Of a stretch of DNA of 64,000 nt, positions 35,080 to 46,742 are shown in pieces; the stretch's first letter is position 1; each line of letters starts with the position of its first letter. Source of the stretch: Flabesymbios commensalis. Lineage: Eukaryota; Annelida; Polychaeta; Terebellida; Flabelligeridae. A program made the position numbers and the translations under genes. The notes under the pieces are model-generated. The model was not told the origin of the DNA. It saw only the letters and a list, made by a program, of their open reading frames with translations, and made no database searches. Where the stretch lies: assembly GCA_964017125.1 (NCBI GenBank), contig OZ024911.1, positions 42,967,339 through 43,031,338 of the forward strand. The letters are read 5' to 3'.

Positions 35080-36595
35080 AGTGAGAGATTTAAGGTGACT
35101 TTTACTATAATCGCTCAGTTGGCTCTTGAAAGCTGCTATTGATCTGGATTCAATAGCAGCTGGTGGAAGATGATTCCAATCGGGTATGGTTTTGTACAAA
35201 AAAGAATTTTGTCCCAGCGTGGTGTTAGCTCTAATATGTTTGAATGATTTTTTATGTCCACCACGAGTTCTTCCATCTGCTGGGGTTAAAAGGTCACTGA
35301 CAGGTACAGCGATTAATAATTTAATCCATTTAAAATTTTGTACGGGCTTGTCAGCCTGAAGTTCTTTCTTCTAGTTTGTAAATCAGTCCAGCCTAGATCT
35401 TTGATAAGAGCTGTTACACTTGATTTACGCTGGTAGTTGTTAGTTACGAAACGTACAGCAGCTCTTTGAATTTTGTTTAATTTATCGATGTCACCTTGCC
35501 TGTATGGATCCCATACAGGACAAGAATATTCCAAAAGTGACCGAACCATTGAAAAATATCTCTTTTAATTTTGAGGGACATCCCTTTAAATTCCTCCTCA
35601 AGAAACCCAGTGTGGAATTAGCCTTACTCGCAATTTTAGAGGTGTGATCCCCCCATTCCAGGTTCTCACTGATGCTGACTCCCAAGTAAGGTGAATTTGT
35701 TACTTAATTGTCCGAGTGTGACCCCTTTGAGCTGGTAGTCTGATGCTATCTCTTTAGCCCGGGGTCTCTTCACTCGGAGGACAGAACATTTGGATGGGTT
35801 GAATTTCATCCCCCAAATGTCTGCCCAGCGCTCCAATTTTGTTAAGTCCTCCTGTAGCTTTTTTTGATCGTCCTTAGTTTTTATGGGCCGATAAAGGAGG
35901 CAGTCGTCAGCAAAGACCTGAACATCAGATGAGACCGAGGATGGGAGGTCATTAATATAGCATAGAAAGAAAAACCGGGCCAAGTACTGTACCCTGTGGT
36001 ACACCAGAACCTACATGAGCAGTGTCCGAAAAGCTACCATCTACTACTATTTTTTGTGTTTGAGTGGTGAGAAAATTTCGAATCCAAAGTAGTGTAGGTC
36101 CCCTAATTCTGTAATGATCAAGTTTGTGTAGTAAACGTTGGTGGGGAACTACATCGAAAGCCTTACTAAAATCTAAAACAATTGAATCAGTTTGAATTTT
36201 GTCCTCGTAATTTTGAACCAGATCTTCAGTGGTCAGTAGTAATTGGCTTTCACAAGAGTGCTCTGCACGGAAACCATGTTGCACAGAAGTTAAAATTTTG
36301 TTTTTGGTAAAGTGGGTCATGATGTTCTTGCAAATAATGTGTTCGAGCAATTTGGCACAAACACATGTCAAGGAGATCGGCCTGTAATTAGAAGCAGTAT
36401 GCCGATCTCCCTTTTTGAAAACAGGGGCTACATTAGCCTCGACCCATTCATCGGGTAATTTCCCGGTCCGGATAGAGTGTTCGAGAATATCTGTTAAAAA
36501 AGGAGATATCTCCTTGGCAACATTTTTGAGGAGTAGGGTTAATGAGCAGAGCGTGTCAAGTGCATTAGCCTTATTGGTCAGTCACCCCCCTCCAG
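35080..36595 (-). mobile_element. CR1-like LINE, 5'-truncated and frameshifted
   Basis: Minus-strand reverse transcriptase motifs in order: VFKKGDR and NYRPISLT (about 36400-36350), QHGFRAEHSC (about 36270), FSKAFDVVPHQRLL (about 36150), GVPQGTVLGP (about 36000), FADDCLLY (about 35910), SLLEYSCPVWDPY (about 35540-35510), RAAVRFVTNNY and LGWTDLQTRRK (about 35460-35370), and WNHLPPAAI (about 35180). The reading moves among frames, so at least three frameshifts are present. The endonuclease is absent and the copy begins near 36595. The SLLEYSCPVWDPY and WNHLPP strings are typical of CR1/L2-type LINEs. It is a dead copy. Confidence 0.85.
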
Positions 36596-36829
36596 TTAAT
36601 TGGTGACCATACATTATGTTTACCGACGACGTTGCGTCATAGTGATTACTAGTCGGGAAGGGTGGTGACAGTCGTTACGTCGCAATAACAATTGCATGTT
36701 TCCAGACCAAAAAAAAACAACTTTAAAAATTATTTTTATGCAAAATTAAAAGATCGCGAAAATTTAAAAAATTGGGTTTACGCTAAAATTCATACTCGCG
36801 GAATTAAAGTATATTACAGTACTAGTCCT
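36596..36829. other. Unassigned stretch
   Basis: Nothing recognised between the truncated 5' end of the LINE and the TCCTATTT repeats. Confidence 0.4.
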
Positions 36830-37060
36830 ATTTATCCTATTTGATCCTTTTTTTTTAGCTAATCCTATTTTGTCCTTTTTTTTAGACAAACATCCTATTT
36901 GTCCTATTTTTCCAAGGTATAATTTCCCTGTGCGAACGCGCACTTTTTGGGTTCTGAATTTTCCTGCATGCACTTTTTGGGTTGTAAATCTTTTTCCCCG
37001 CACACATTTTTTGGTCTTGAATTCAAATTTGTTTAAGAGTTATGCATATTTTTCGTCAAT
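36830..37060. repeat. Decayed short tandem repeats (TCCTATTT and CACTTTTTGGGT words)
   Basis: TCCTATTT and GTCCTTTT words repeat irregularly from 36830 to 36912. GCACTTTTTGGGTT-type words repeat at about 36940, 36970 and 37000. Similar TCCTATTTT words occur at 46760-46825. Confidence 0.55.
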
Positions 37061-37704
37061 TTTGTTCTTTCTTTTTGACATAATTTTACACTTTGTTTGA
37101 AAATATTATTATCTCCCGCTGTCACCGGAGGTGCAACAGAGTGATCTATGGAATCAGCCTCTGTCCTTTTGTTTACCTCTTTTGTCTATAACTTTGTGAG
37201 AAAATAACAAAGGATAACAATTTGTGGTATATGGGTTACTTCCAGGTGGATAATGGACAGGTTAAAATATTGTTTAACTGAATTCAATACGCAATGTCAC
37301 AGAGATTGAATGATTTTACAGCCTCGGGCCATCCGTGAACATTTTGTTTCCGGAGCATATCTCAGGATCTACTTGTCCGATTGTCTTCAAATTTTACACA
37401 CAACACTTCTGGAGGGTCCAACTGTGCCTTTTTCGAATATATGAACTTTGACCTACTTTTGGTTCAGTAGGCCCTTACTATGACCTATTTAGACATTTTG
37501 ACACACTTCATTTCCAGAGCAGATCTCGAAAATTACTAGGCCGATTACAGTCATAAATTGGTAATATGACTGTAATCGGCCCAGTAGTTTTCGAGATCTG
37601 TAATATTTTTGCACATACATGATCTCTAAGGTCCCAAGTTGTGTCTTTTCAGGTTTTTGTACCTTGACCTAATTTATAACATCGGTATCCAATTAAAATA
37701 TTTT

Positions 37705-38560
37705 GCAGAATATCATGAAAACCGCTCAAGATAGCTACACCATTACTATAAAAGAAAATGTGAGGTTTCAGAAGAAGATGCATCCTGAAAAAGTTTGACT
37801 TGATCAAATTCAAAATAGCCGCCTATCGGCCAGTATTTACTTTCACATGCCTGATATTTGGTAAACTGTGCTAGATGGCTAGATGGCTAGAAAAATGTGA
37901 GGTTTCAGGAGAAGATGCACCCTGAAAATTTTGAATTTTATCGAATTCAAGATGGCCAACAGTCAGCCATTATTTACCTCGATATGCCTGATATCGGGTA
38001 AAGCGTGCTAGATAGCTAGACCATTACTATGAAACAAAATGTGAGATCTCAGTGGAGGATGCAACATAACATAAATCAACTTGATCAAATTCGAAATGGC
38101 CGTCTGTCTGCCATTATTTACTTGAAGTTTCTTATGCCCGATATTTGGTAAATCGTGCTAGATGGCTAGACCATTATTGTATAACAAAATGTGAGGTTCC
38201 AGGGGAGAATGTACCCTGAACAATTTTAACTTGTTCAAAATCAAAACCAGCCATTTGTTTATTTTAAAATGCTTTATATTTAGTAGACCGTGCTAGATAT
38301 CTGAACCATTAAAATAAAACAAAATGCGAAATTTCAGGGGAGGATGCACCCTAGAAAAAGTCAACCTGATAAAATTCAATATGGCCTATTTTTGGCCATT
38401 TTCTACTTTAACATGCCTAATATATCTGATAAATCATGCTAGATAGCCAGACCACTACTATGAAGCAAAATGTGAGGTTTCTATTAGTACCATTATAGGT
38501 ACTAATATGCATATTATCTGACAAACCATGGTGGTTTTCTAGACCATTACTCTAAAACAG
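37705..38560 (+). repeat. R copy 1 tandem core
   Basis: About six units with the phrases ACCATTACTAT-AAACAAAATGTGAG, AGGATGCA-CCTGAAAA, TTCAAAATGGCC, TTTACTT-ACATG-CTGATATTTGGTAAA and CGTGCTAGATGGCTAG. A separate perfect 9-bp hairpin (ATTAGTACC / GGTACTAAT) lies near 38480-38503. Confidence 0.75.
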
Positions 38561-39257
38561 ATAGTAGTGATTCTAGACTGACGTTTTGCTTCCACCAGGA
38601 AGGTTGTGTTTTTGGTTGAGCTGGTTTGTTGTCTTTCTGACTTCTCGTCAGATTTCTTGAAAAGTAAAAAAAATTACCTGAGGTGTTTGTCAAGCCAAGG
38701 AACAGCCGGTTAGTTTTTGGGGATGATCTGGATTGAATTCTGATCCCTCAGATTTGCATGAAACTTTTATCACAGGTGTGTCTCTGGCCAAGGACAAATT
38801 CATTAAATTGTGGGGATGATCCAGATTATGATCAAGATTCAAATTAAGATTTCGATGGAGGTTTGCCATCTTTGAGTGACTGTCCGGTTCTTGATCTTAC
38901 TCTTAGACTTAGTGCTGACCGGCCTGTTGCTCACTGCGCTCGCCCAGAACCGTTGTTTACTCGGCTATCTTAGACTTAGCCTTTTAGACCTACCGTATAT
39001 CCCCGCGTATAGTGCGACGCCATGTATAATACGAGTTAAGATTTGAGGCCTCGGATGACCTGAAAAACGTCTACCCCTCTGTATAATACGACCTCAAATT
39101 TCGGATGTCGGCAGCGTCCCGGTCGGCAGCGTTCCGGGCCATCTAAATGTGAGGCATGGATATTATCTTATTCTGCTAAATAGCGCCGTGACACCTGCAT
39201 AGACGATGCTCGATGACGGGAACAGCGGCAACAGTACAGCTCTGCAAAACCAAAGGG

Positions 39258-39292
39258 CAGTATCTGCTTACTTATAGCGTAAGCAGATACTG
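39258..39292. repeat. 14-bp perfect hairpin (CAGTATCTGCTTAC)
   Basis: The arms 39258-39271 and 39279-39292 are exact reverse complements with a 7-nt loop. The left arm with its flank (GCAAAACCAAAGGGCAG) reappears inverted at 54557-54591 in ABTB1 intron 2. Confidence 0.8.
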
Positions 39293-39972
39293 TATTTTTA
39301 TTTTCCACGGCAGAGTGGACGTCATCGGGACTGTCTCGATCGGCAGACATTCTGAGGCCTGCATAGGCTACATATATATACACACAGATTTTAAAATACC
39401 CGTATTTAAATTTCGCCGACAAATTTATATTATTTTAATTTATCTATTACAAAGACCACATTTTATTATCGTCGTGCTCAAATAAGAACATTCCAAGATG
39501 AAATGTGATTGTAAAACATTTGCAGACTAGCCCATTGTCTAGACACAAGAGGTGTTTGGTTGTATAAGTGTCAGGGTGCAATAACACAGCAGCGCTTCAT
39601 GAACTACAGCTAACAGATACCACCATTTGCTCAATACTGTATCAGCCGCGGCAACAGCGGTAGGCGTTAATGTTATCCCAGCAATATGGACATTCTTAAG
39701 CCTACATGTATAGAGTTTGGAAAGGAGATATAATCAGTGATATCTTGTTATATTTCGTCAACGCATTCTCTCATTCCAATATGAAAATATCATGTTCAGA
39801 TTTGTCGTACACAATAGAACACTCCCATATGAAAGGCGATCTTAGATTAAATCATTATTAATATAAATGACTAGGTCAGGAGTGTGAATTGGTTGCAGAC
39901 TAACGGCGTCATTTATCTGCCCGTGGTTGTCAAAGGTGCCACGCGCGTCGGCGGGAATGTGAGACGGGGACT

Positions 39973-40079
39973 CCCAGCAAACACGACACATTCACCCAAT
40001 GCTGGTACAATGTTGTGTCAGCGGCGCACACGGTGGCCCAGCAATGTACCAGCATTGGGAGAACGTTTCTTGTTTGCTA
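39973..40079. mobile_element. CCCAGCAAAC MITE nested in the 1.3-kb TIR element
   Basis: Starts CCCAGCAAACACGACACATT and ends TTCTTGTTTGCT, with CCAATGCTGG and CCAGCATTGG inside. Same family as 419-522, 46160-46200 and 52621-52729. Confidence 0.7.
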
Positions 40080-40476
40080 CTAGTTGGAAAGGCACAGTCT
40101 TGTTGTATCGTGTGTATAGGCCTGCTTACCAAACACGCTGACTGGCCCATACGTTCTACCGCTATAGAACTTACCGCTGAACTTACCGCTAGAGAGCTAA
40201 AAAAATGTATTAAATTCTACATCTATGTATAATACGAAGTGCCTTTTTGCGACATGAATAGCTAAGAAAAAACATCGCATTATACACGGGGATATACGGT
40301 ACATGTAATTGTTTTTCATCTTAATTTTTGGCATTTTCTACGACTACTTTAATAACACTACACAAAGTCGCTTCAATAGGGAGCGTCTGGACTTATGTCT
40401 TGTTACATTTACATGTATTATAGGCGGCTGTCTTTAATATGAACCAAACTCATTCACCAATCACTGCAATGTTTTT

Positions 40477-40512
40477 AGCTCCCGCCGTCACCGTAGGTGA
40501 GCGAAGGGAGCT
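40477..40512 (+). repeat. R-family head hairpin (copy 2)
   Basis: AGCTCCC pairs with GGGAGCT at the base, and TCACC pairs with GGTGA at the tip, around a 3-nt loop (GTA). Copy 3 at 58294-58330 keeps both stems despite base changes between them. Copy 1 keeps only the TCACC / GGTG tip (37122-37133). Confidence 0.75.
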
Positions 40513-41039
40513 ATGGATTCTACCTCCGGTTTTTTTGGCCTCTTCTTTTGCCTATAACTTTGTGAGAAAATAAGCTAGGATAACAATTTTTGGTATGTGG
40601 GTTACTTCTAGGTGGCTTATGGACGGGTTAAAATATTTTTAATCTGAATTCAATACGCAAAGTTGCAGAGGAGAAAATGATGATGTGACAGCGTTGGGCC
40701 GTCCGTAAACAATTCGTTTCCGGAGCATATCTCTGAAAGTACTTGTCCGATTGTCTTCAAATTTTACACACAACACCCCTAGGGGGTCTAGTTGTGCCTT
40801 TTGGGGTATTTGAACTTTGACCTACTTCTGGTTCAGAACTATGACCTATTTAGACGTTTTGACGCGCACTTCGTTTCCGGAGCAGATCTCGAAAAGTACT
40901 GGGCCGATGACAGTCATATTGCACATACATGTTCTCTAAGGTCCCTAGTTGTGCCTTTTCAGGTTTTTGGACCTTGACCTTGAAGTTGACCCAGCACTTT
41001 GACCTAATTTATAACATCGGTAAATCCGACTGAAAGATT

Positions 41040-42890
41040 TTGCGGAATATCATGAAAACCGCTCAAGATAGCTACACCATTACTATAAAACAAATTGTGA
41101 GGTTTCAGGAGAGGATGCATCTTGAAAAATTTCAAGTCGATAAAATTCAAAATGGCCGCCTATCGGCCATTATTCACCTCGACAGGCCTGATATTGCGGA
41201 ATATCATGAAAACCGCTCAAGATAGCTACACCATTACTATAGAACAAATTGTGAGGTTTCAGGAGAGGATGCATCTTGAAAAATTTCAAGTCGATAAAAT
41301 TAAAAATGGCCGCCTATCGGCCATTATTCACCTCGACAGGCCTGATATTGCGGAATATCATGAAAACCGCTCAAGATAGCTACACCATTAATATCAAATA
41401 AATTGTAAGGTTTCAGGAGAGGATGCATCCTGAAGAAATTGAAGTTGATAAAATTCAAAATGGCCGCCTATCAGCCATTATTCACCTCGACAGGCCTGAT
41501 ATTGTGGAATATCATGAAAACCGCTCAAGATATCTACACCATTACTATAAAACAAATTGTAAGGCTTCAGGAGAGGATGTATTTTGAAAAAAATCATTTT
41601 GTCAAAGTTCAAAATGGCCGCCAATCAGCCATTATTCACTTTCACATGGCCGTTATTTAGTAAACCGTGCTAGATGGCTAGACCATTACTATAAAACAAA
41701 ATGTGTGATATCAGGAGAGGATGCATCTTGGAAAAATTTGACTCGATAAAATTCAAAATGGCCGCTTATCGGCCATTATTCACTTTCACATGGCCGTTAT
41801 TTGGTCAACCGTGCTAGATGGCTAGACCATTACTGTAAAACGAAATGTGAGATTTCAGATGAGGATGCATCTTGAAAAAAATTGACTTGATCAAATTTAA
41901 AATGGCCGCCTTTTCGGCCATTATTCATTTACACATGGCTGATATTTGGTAAACCGTGCTAGATGGCTAGACCATTACCTGATTACTATAAAACAAAGTG
42001 TGAGTTTTCGGGGGAGGATGCACCCTGAAAATTTTTAACTTACAAATTCAAAATGGCCGACAATCAGCATTATTTACCTCGATAGGCCTGATATCAGGTA
42101 AACCGTGCTAGATAGCTAGACCATTACTATCAAACAAAATGTGACGTTTCGAGAGAGGATGCCTTTTAAAAACTTTCGACTCAATCGAATTCAAAATGGC
42201 CGCCTATCGGCCACTATTTACTTGCACATTGCTGATATTTGGTAAACCGTGTTAGATAGCTGGACCATTACTATAAAACAAAATGTGAGACTACAAGAGA
42301 GGATGCATCTTGAAAAAAATTGACTCGATCAAATTTAAAATGGCCGCCTATCTTCCATTATTCACTTTCACATAGCTGGTTTTTAGTAACCGTACTAGAT
42401 GGCTAGACCATTACTATAAAACAAAATGTGAGATTTCAGGAGAGGATGCATCTTGAAAAATTTTGACTTGATCAAATTCAAAATGGCCTCCTATCGGCCA
42501 TTATTCACTTTCACATGGGCGATATTTGGTAAACCGTGCTAGATGGCTAGACCATTACTATAGAATGAAATGTGAGATTTCAGCTGAGGATGCATGTTGG
42601 AAAATTTTGACTTGATCAAATTCAAAATGGCCGCCTTTAGGCCATTATTCACTTTCACATGGCCGATATTTAGTAAACCGTGCTAGATAGCTAGACGATT
42701 ACTATAGAATGAAATGTGAGATTTCAGCTGAGGATGCATCTTGAAAAATTCTGACTTGTTCAAATTCAAAATGGCCCCCTATCGGCCATTATTTACTTTC
42801 ACATGCCCAATATTTTGCAAACTGTGTTAGATGTTAGTCCATTACTATAAAACAAAATTTGAGGTTTCGGGGGAGGATGCACCCTAAGTT
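41040..42890 (+). repeat. R copy 2, tandem core 1 (about 13 units)
   Basis: Units of 140-155 bp, about 147 on average. Nearly every unit has AATGGCCG-loop-CGGCCATT, a short perfect or near-perfect hairpin, at about 41150, 41304, 41459, 41614, 41757, 41904, 42053, 42197, 42340, 42483, 42629 and 42769. Loops vary in a fixed order: cctat, cctat, cctat, ccaat, cttat, cctttt, then others. Confidence 0.85.
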
Positions 42891-43409
42891 TTTAACTAAT
42901 TTATTTTTGCCTTTTCTTTTGCCTATAACTTTGTAAGAAAATAAGCTAGGATAACAATTTTTGGTATGTGGGTTACTTCCAGGTGGATAATGGACAGGTT
43001 AAAATATTTTTAATCTGAATTCAATACGCAAGGTCGCAGAGGAGAAAATGATGATGTTACGGCGTTGGGCCGTCCGTAAACAATTAGTTTCCGGAGCATA
43101 TCTCTGAAAGTACTTGTCCGATTGTCTTCAAATTTTACACACAACACCCCTAGGGGGTCTAGTTGTGCATGTTGGGGTATTTGAACTTTTACCTACTTCT
43201 GGTTCAGAACTATGACCTATTTAGACGTTTTGACGCGCACTTCGTTTCCGGAGCAAATCTCGAAAAGTACAGGACCGATGACAGTCATATTGCACATACA
43301 TGTTCTCTAAGGTCCCTAGTTGTGCCTTTTCAGGTTTTTGGACCTTGACCTTGAAGTTGACCCAGCCCTTTGACCTAATTTATAACATCAGTAAATCCGA
43401 CTGAAAGAT

Positions 43410-45190
43410 TTTGCGGAATATCATGAAAACCGCTCAAGATAGCTCCACCATTACTATAAAACAAATTGTGAGGTTTCAGGAGAGGATTCATCTTGAAAAA
43501 TTTCAAGTCGATAAAATTAAAAATGGCAGCCTATCGGCCATTATTCACCTCGACAGGCCTGATATTGCGGAATATCATGAAAACCGCTCAAGATAGCTAC
43601 ACCATTAATATCAAATAAATTGTAAGGTTTCAGGAGAGGATGCATCTTGAAAAATTTCAAGTTGATAAAATTCAAAATGGCCGCCTATCGGTCATTATTC
43701 ACCTCGACAGGCCTGATATTGTGGAATATCATAAAAACCGCTCAAGATATCTACACCATTACTATAAAACAAATTGTAAGGTTTCAGGAGAGGATGCATT
43801 TTGAAAAAATTCAACTTGTCCAAGTTCAAAATGGCCGCCAATCGGCCATTATTCACTTTCACATGGCCGTTATTTGGTAAACCGTGCTAGATGGCTAGAC
43901 CATTAAGTCTATAAAACAAAATGCGTGATTTCAGGGGAGGATGCATCTTGAAAAAATTCGACTCGATAAAATTCAAAATAGCCGCTTATCAGCCATTATT
44001 CACTTTCACATGGCCGATATTTGGTCAACCGTGCTAGATGGCTAGACCATTACTTTAAAACGAAATGTCAGGTTTCAGATAAGGATGCATCTTGAAAAAA
44101 TTTGACTTGATCAAATTCAAAATGGCCGCCTTTTCAGCTGTTATTCATTTTCACATGGCTGATATTTGGTAAACCGTGCTAGATGGCTAGACCATTACCT
44201 GATTACTATAAAACAAAGTGTGAGTTTCCCGGGGAGGATGCACCCTGAAAATTTTTAACTAACGAATTCAAAATGGCCGACAATCAGCATTATTTACCTC
44301 GATAGGCCTGATATCAGGTAAACCGTGCTAGATAGCTAGACCATTACTATAAAACAAAATGTAGCGTTTCGGGAGAGGATGCCTTTTAAAAACTTTCGAC
44401 TCAATCGAATTCAAAATGGCCGCCTATCGGCCACTATTTACTTTCACATTGCTGATATTTGGTAAACCGTGTTAGATAGCTGGACCATTACTATAATTTT
44501 GAAAAAATTCAACTTGTCCAAGTTCAAAATGGCCGCCAATCGGCCATTATTCACTTTCACATAGCTGTTATTTGGTAACCGTACTTTATGGCTAGACCAT
44601 TACTATAAAACAAATTGTGAGATTCCAGGAGAGGATGCATCTTGAAAAATTTTGACTTGATCAAATTCAAAATGGCCTCCTATCGGCCATTATTCACTTT
44701 CACATGGGCGATATTTGGTAAACCGAGCTAGATGGCTGGACCATTACTATAGAATGAAATGTGAGATTTCAGCTGAGGATGCATCTTGGAAAATTTCGAC
44801 TTGATCAAATTCAAAATGGCAGCCTTTAGGCCATTATTCACTTTCACATGGCCGATATTTGGTAAACCGTGCTAGATAGCTAGACGATTACTATAGAATG
44901 AAATGTGAGATTTCAGCTGAGGATGCATCTTGAAAAATTCTGACTCAATCAAATTCAAAATGGCCCCCTATCGGCCATTATTTACTTTCACATGCCCAAT
45001 ATTTTGCAAACTGTGTTAGATGTTAGTCCATTACTATAAAACAAAATTTGAGGTTTCGAGGGAGGATGCACCCTAAGTTTTTAACTAGTTTATATCGAAT
45101 TCAAAATGACCGTAAATCAGCTATTAGTTACCTCGATTGGCCTGATATCGGGTAAACCGTGCCAGATAGGTAGACCATTACTGGGATACT
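43410..45190 (+). repeat. R copy 2, tandem core 2 (about 12 units)
   Basis: The same unit types in the same order as core 1 (loops cctat, cctat, ccaat, cttat, cctttt, the acaatcag unit, and on), ending with a unit containing GACCGTAAATCAG that core 1 lacks. Hairpin centres are at about 43525, 43676, 43831, 43977, 44121, 44273, 44418, 44530, 44673, 44816, 44960 and 45105. Confidence 0.85.
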
Positions 45191-45467
45191 GATTAGGATC
45201 ATTAATTTCAATGGAGGTTTGCAATCTCTGACAGACTGTCTAGTTCTTATCTTACTCTTAGACTGAGCTTCTTAGACCTAGTTGTCTTGCGTCTTGATTT
45301 TTGACCTAGCCTAGGACTACATTAAAAACCCTACACAAAATTGCTTAAATCAAATTCTAATTCGTCGCGGGAGCTCCTGGACTTATGTAACCTTGTTCAA
45401 CTAAAGTGGTGGAGCGGGATGGCTGTGAGGGGTGTTGCGAGGGCGTCTTTAGAACAATAAACTTCTA

Positions 45468-46742
45468 CCGTAAAATTGCTAATTGTAGTTGCATCTCTAA
45501 TAAGAGCCGCCCCCCAAACTTTCAAAAAATTTCAATTTTTTGGACAGAAGTTTCCTAATTGGAAAACCTCCAATTGAAGCCACAGGGCGACTTTTGAGAT
45601 TTGTCAAGGACCAATTTTTTTTAGGCCGAACATCTATTTAAAATTATCGGTATCTTGAAAGGACAACGACCAGGTGTTGATCAAAACGTGCCGCTATCTT
45701 CGCTAACCACGCCAACGGAGCACACGCTGTATAAGCCCAGATAGCTTCTAACCCATTACAGACATGAGGCGTTATATTCATGATACATGTGTGACGATAG
45801 GCGGGTAATGCGCTACAGTTGTTGCCATGTTAAGCCTACTTACTGGTTTACAGACTGAAATCGTTTTGGGTTGATTTTAAACTATTTGTTTACGTAGGCC
45901 TATATATGTAGGCCTAAATAAATATCCATTGTAAAATACAAAAAACAATGACATTATATATAGACTTTATACACTGACTCCAATAGTTATTTGTCGTCAT
46001 CAACCCACGGGACCCATACACATGATACAGGTAAACAGAAAGAGCCGTCTAAATATTGTTTCACAGTCAAGCCAGCATCGCAATGTGTGGACCAGTCATT
46101 AGAGGAGGGAGGTGGGTCTGGCAGTGCGTGTCAGCTGAGCTGATGATTCAATGGTGCCAACATTATACCAACATTGGCTGAATGTTTTGTGTTTGCTGGG
46201 ATTATATGACTGACAGGTTCACGCATTCAAGACTGGAGAGGGGTGTGCTTGCTGACTGACAAGGCTGTGTATAACATAATTATGACAGTGTTCACACGGA
46301 GCCGCGATGTCTGTATACCAACCCAACACTCAACTGGATTACTGCAGACATTCACATGATTGTGTTATAGACATTAGCGTACTATTTATATAATTAATCA
46401 TGACAAAAAGTCATCTTCTTCTTGCGTTCTCTGAACAATTAAAAACTACTGTATCGTAATTTTTTTTTAATTAGCGATATGCAAAAAACAAAACAAGTTT
46501 ATAAACTTTCGGACTAATGACAGCATTAAATTGATTCATAGGGCATATCTTTATTTGACCATTGGACATGAAGGGTTGGGTTCTACCGGCAGTTCACCTC
46601 AGGGTGATAGACGCCCGGTGATTAATTTTTCACACAAAACCTCTAATAGAAGCCGCAAGTGGATTTTTAGCATTGGGCACTGGAAAATGAGAATTAACAT
46701 TCTAATTAAATTAAGCCGCGGCTACAATTAGAAATTTTACGG
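45468..46742. mobile_element. 1.3-kb TIR DNA element, TA-flanked (CCGTAAAATT ends)
   Basis: The left end CCGTAAAATTGCTAATTGTAG and the right end CTACAATTAGAAATTTTACGG are inverted and TA-flanked. The match continues with AAGAGCCGC- and CTCTAATAGAAGCCGC-type blocks. It has no transposase frame. It carries a CCCAGC-type MITE end at 46160-46200. The TA duplication puts it broadly in Tc1/mariner/pogo. Confidence 0.8.
46150..46200. mobile_element. CCCAGCAAAC MITE, right-hand portion
   Basis: CCAACATTATACCAACATTGG followed by TTTTGTGTTTGCTGGG. The left end is not clear. Nested in the element at 45468-46742. Confidence 0.55.

Larger units (their letters stand above)
38993..40299. mobile_element. 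1.3-kb TIR DNA element, TA-flanked (pogo/mariner-like, non-autonomous)
   Basis: The left end CCGTATATCCCCGCGTATAG and the right end ATTATACACGGGGATATACGG are inverted copies, flanked on both sides by TA (38991-38992 and 40300-40301). Subterminal TATAATACGA words repeat near both ends. No recognisable transposase was found; the 84-codon minus frame at 39168-39422 has no family. It sits in the tail of R copy 1 and itself contains a CCCAGC MITE (39973-40079). Confidence 0.85.
37110..40396 (+). mobile_element. R-family element, copy 1, split by a DNA transposon
   Basis: Head from CTCCCGCTGTCACCGGAGG at 37112, tandem core of diverged units of about 145 bp (about 37705-38560), then the tail. The tail is interrupted after TTAGACC at 38990 by the insert at 38993-40299. 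It resumes with CATGTAATTG to GGGAGCGTCTGGACTTATGT near 40378-40397. Removing the insert restores the word order of R copies 2 and 3. Of the three main copies this is the most diverged. Confidence 0.75.
40477..45396 (+). mobile_element. R-family element, copy 2 (dimeric, about 4.9 kb)
   Basis: Head at 40477 (AGCTCCCGCCGTCACCG), head body with GCCTATAACTTTGTGAGAAA and GACCTTGACC words, then core 1 (about 41040-42890). A second head follows, lacking the first 60 or so bases (from about 42905), then core 2 (about 43410-45190) and the tail CGGGAGCTCCTGGACTTATG (45368-45387). Body-core-body-core order and close similarity of the halves indicate a tandem dimer. There is no protein-coding capacity; the repeated frames are echoes of the tandem unit. 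The architecture resembles pearl-type or Helentron-associated non-autonomous elements of molluscs and sea urchins. This is inference from layout, not a family match. Confidence 0.8.

Noticed and set aside
39168-39422. 84-codon minus frame as a transposase
   Set aside because: No DDE/D, helix-turn-helix or zinc-finger pattern, and it overlaps another frame on the plus strand.
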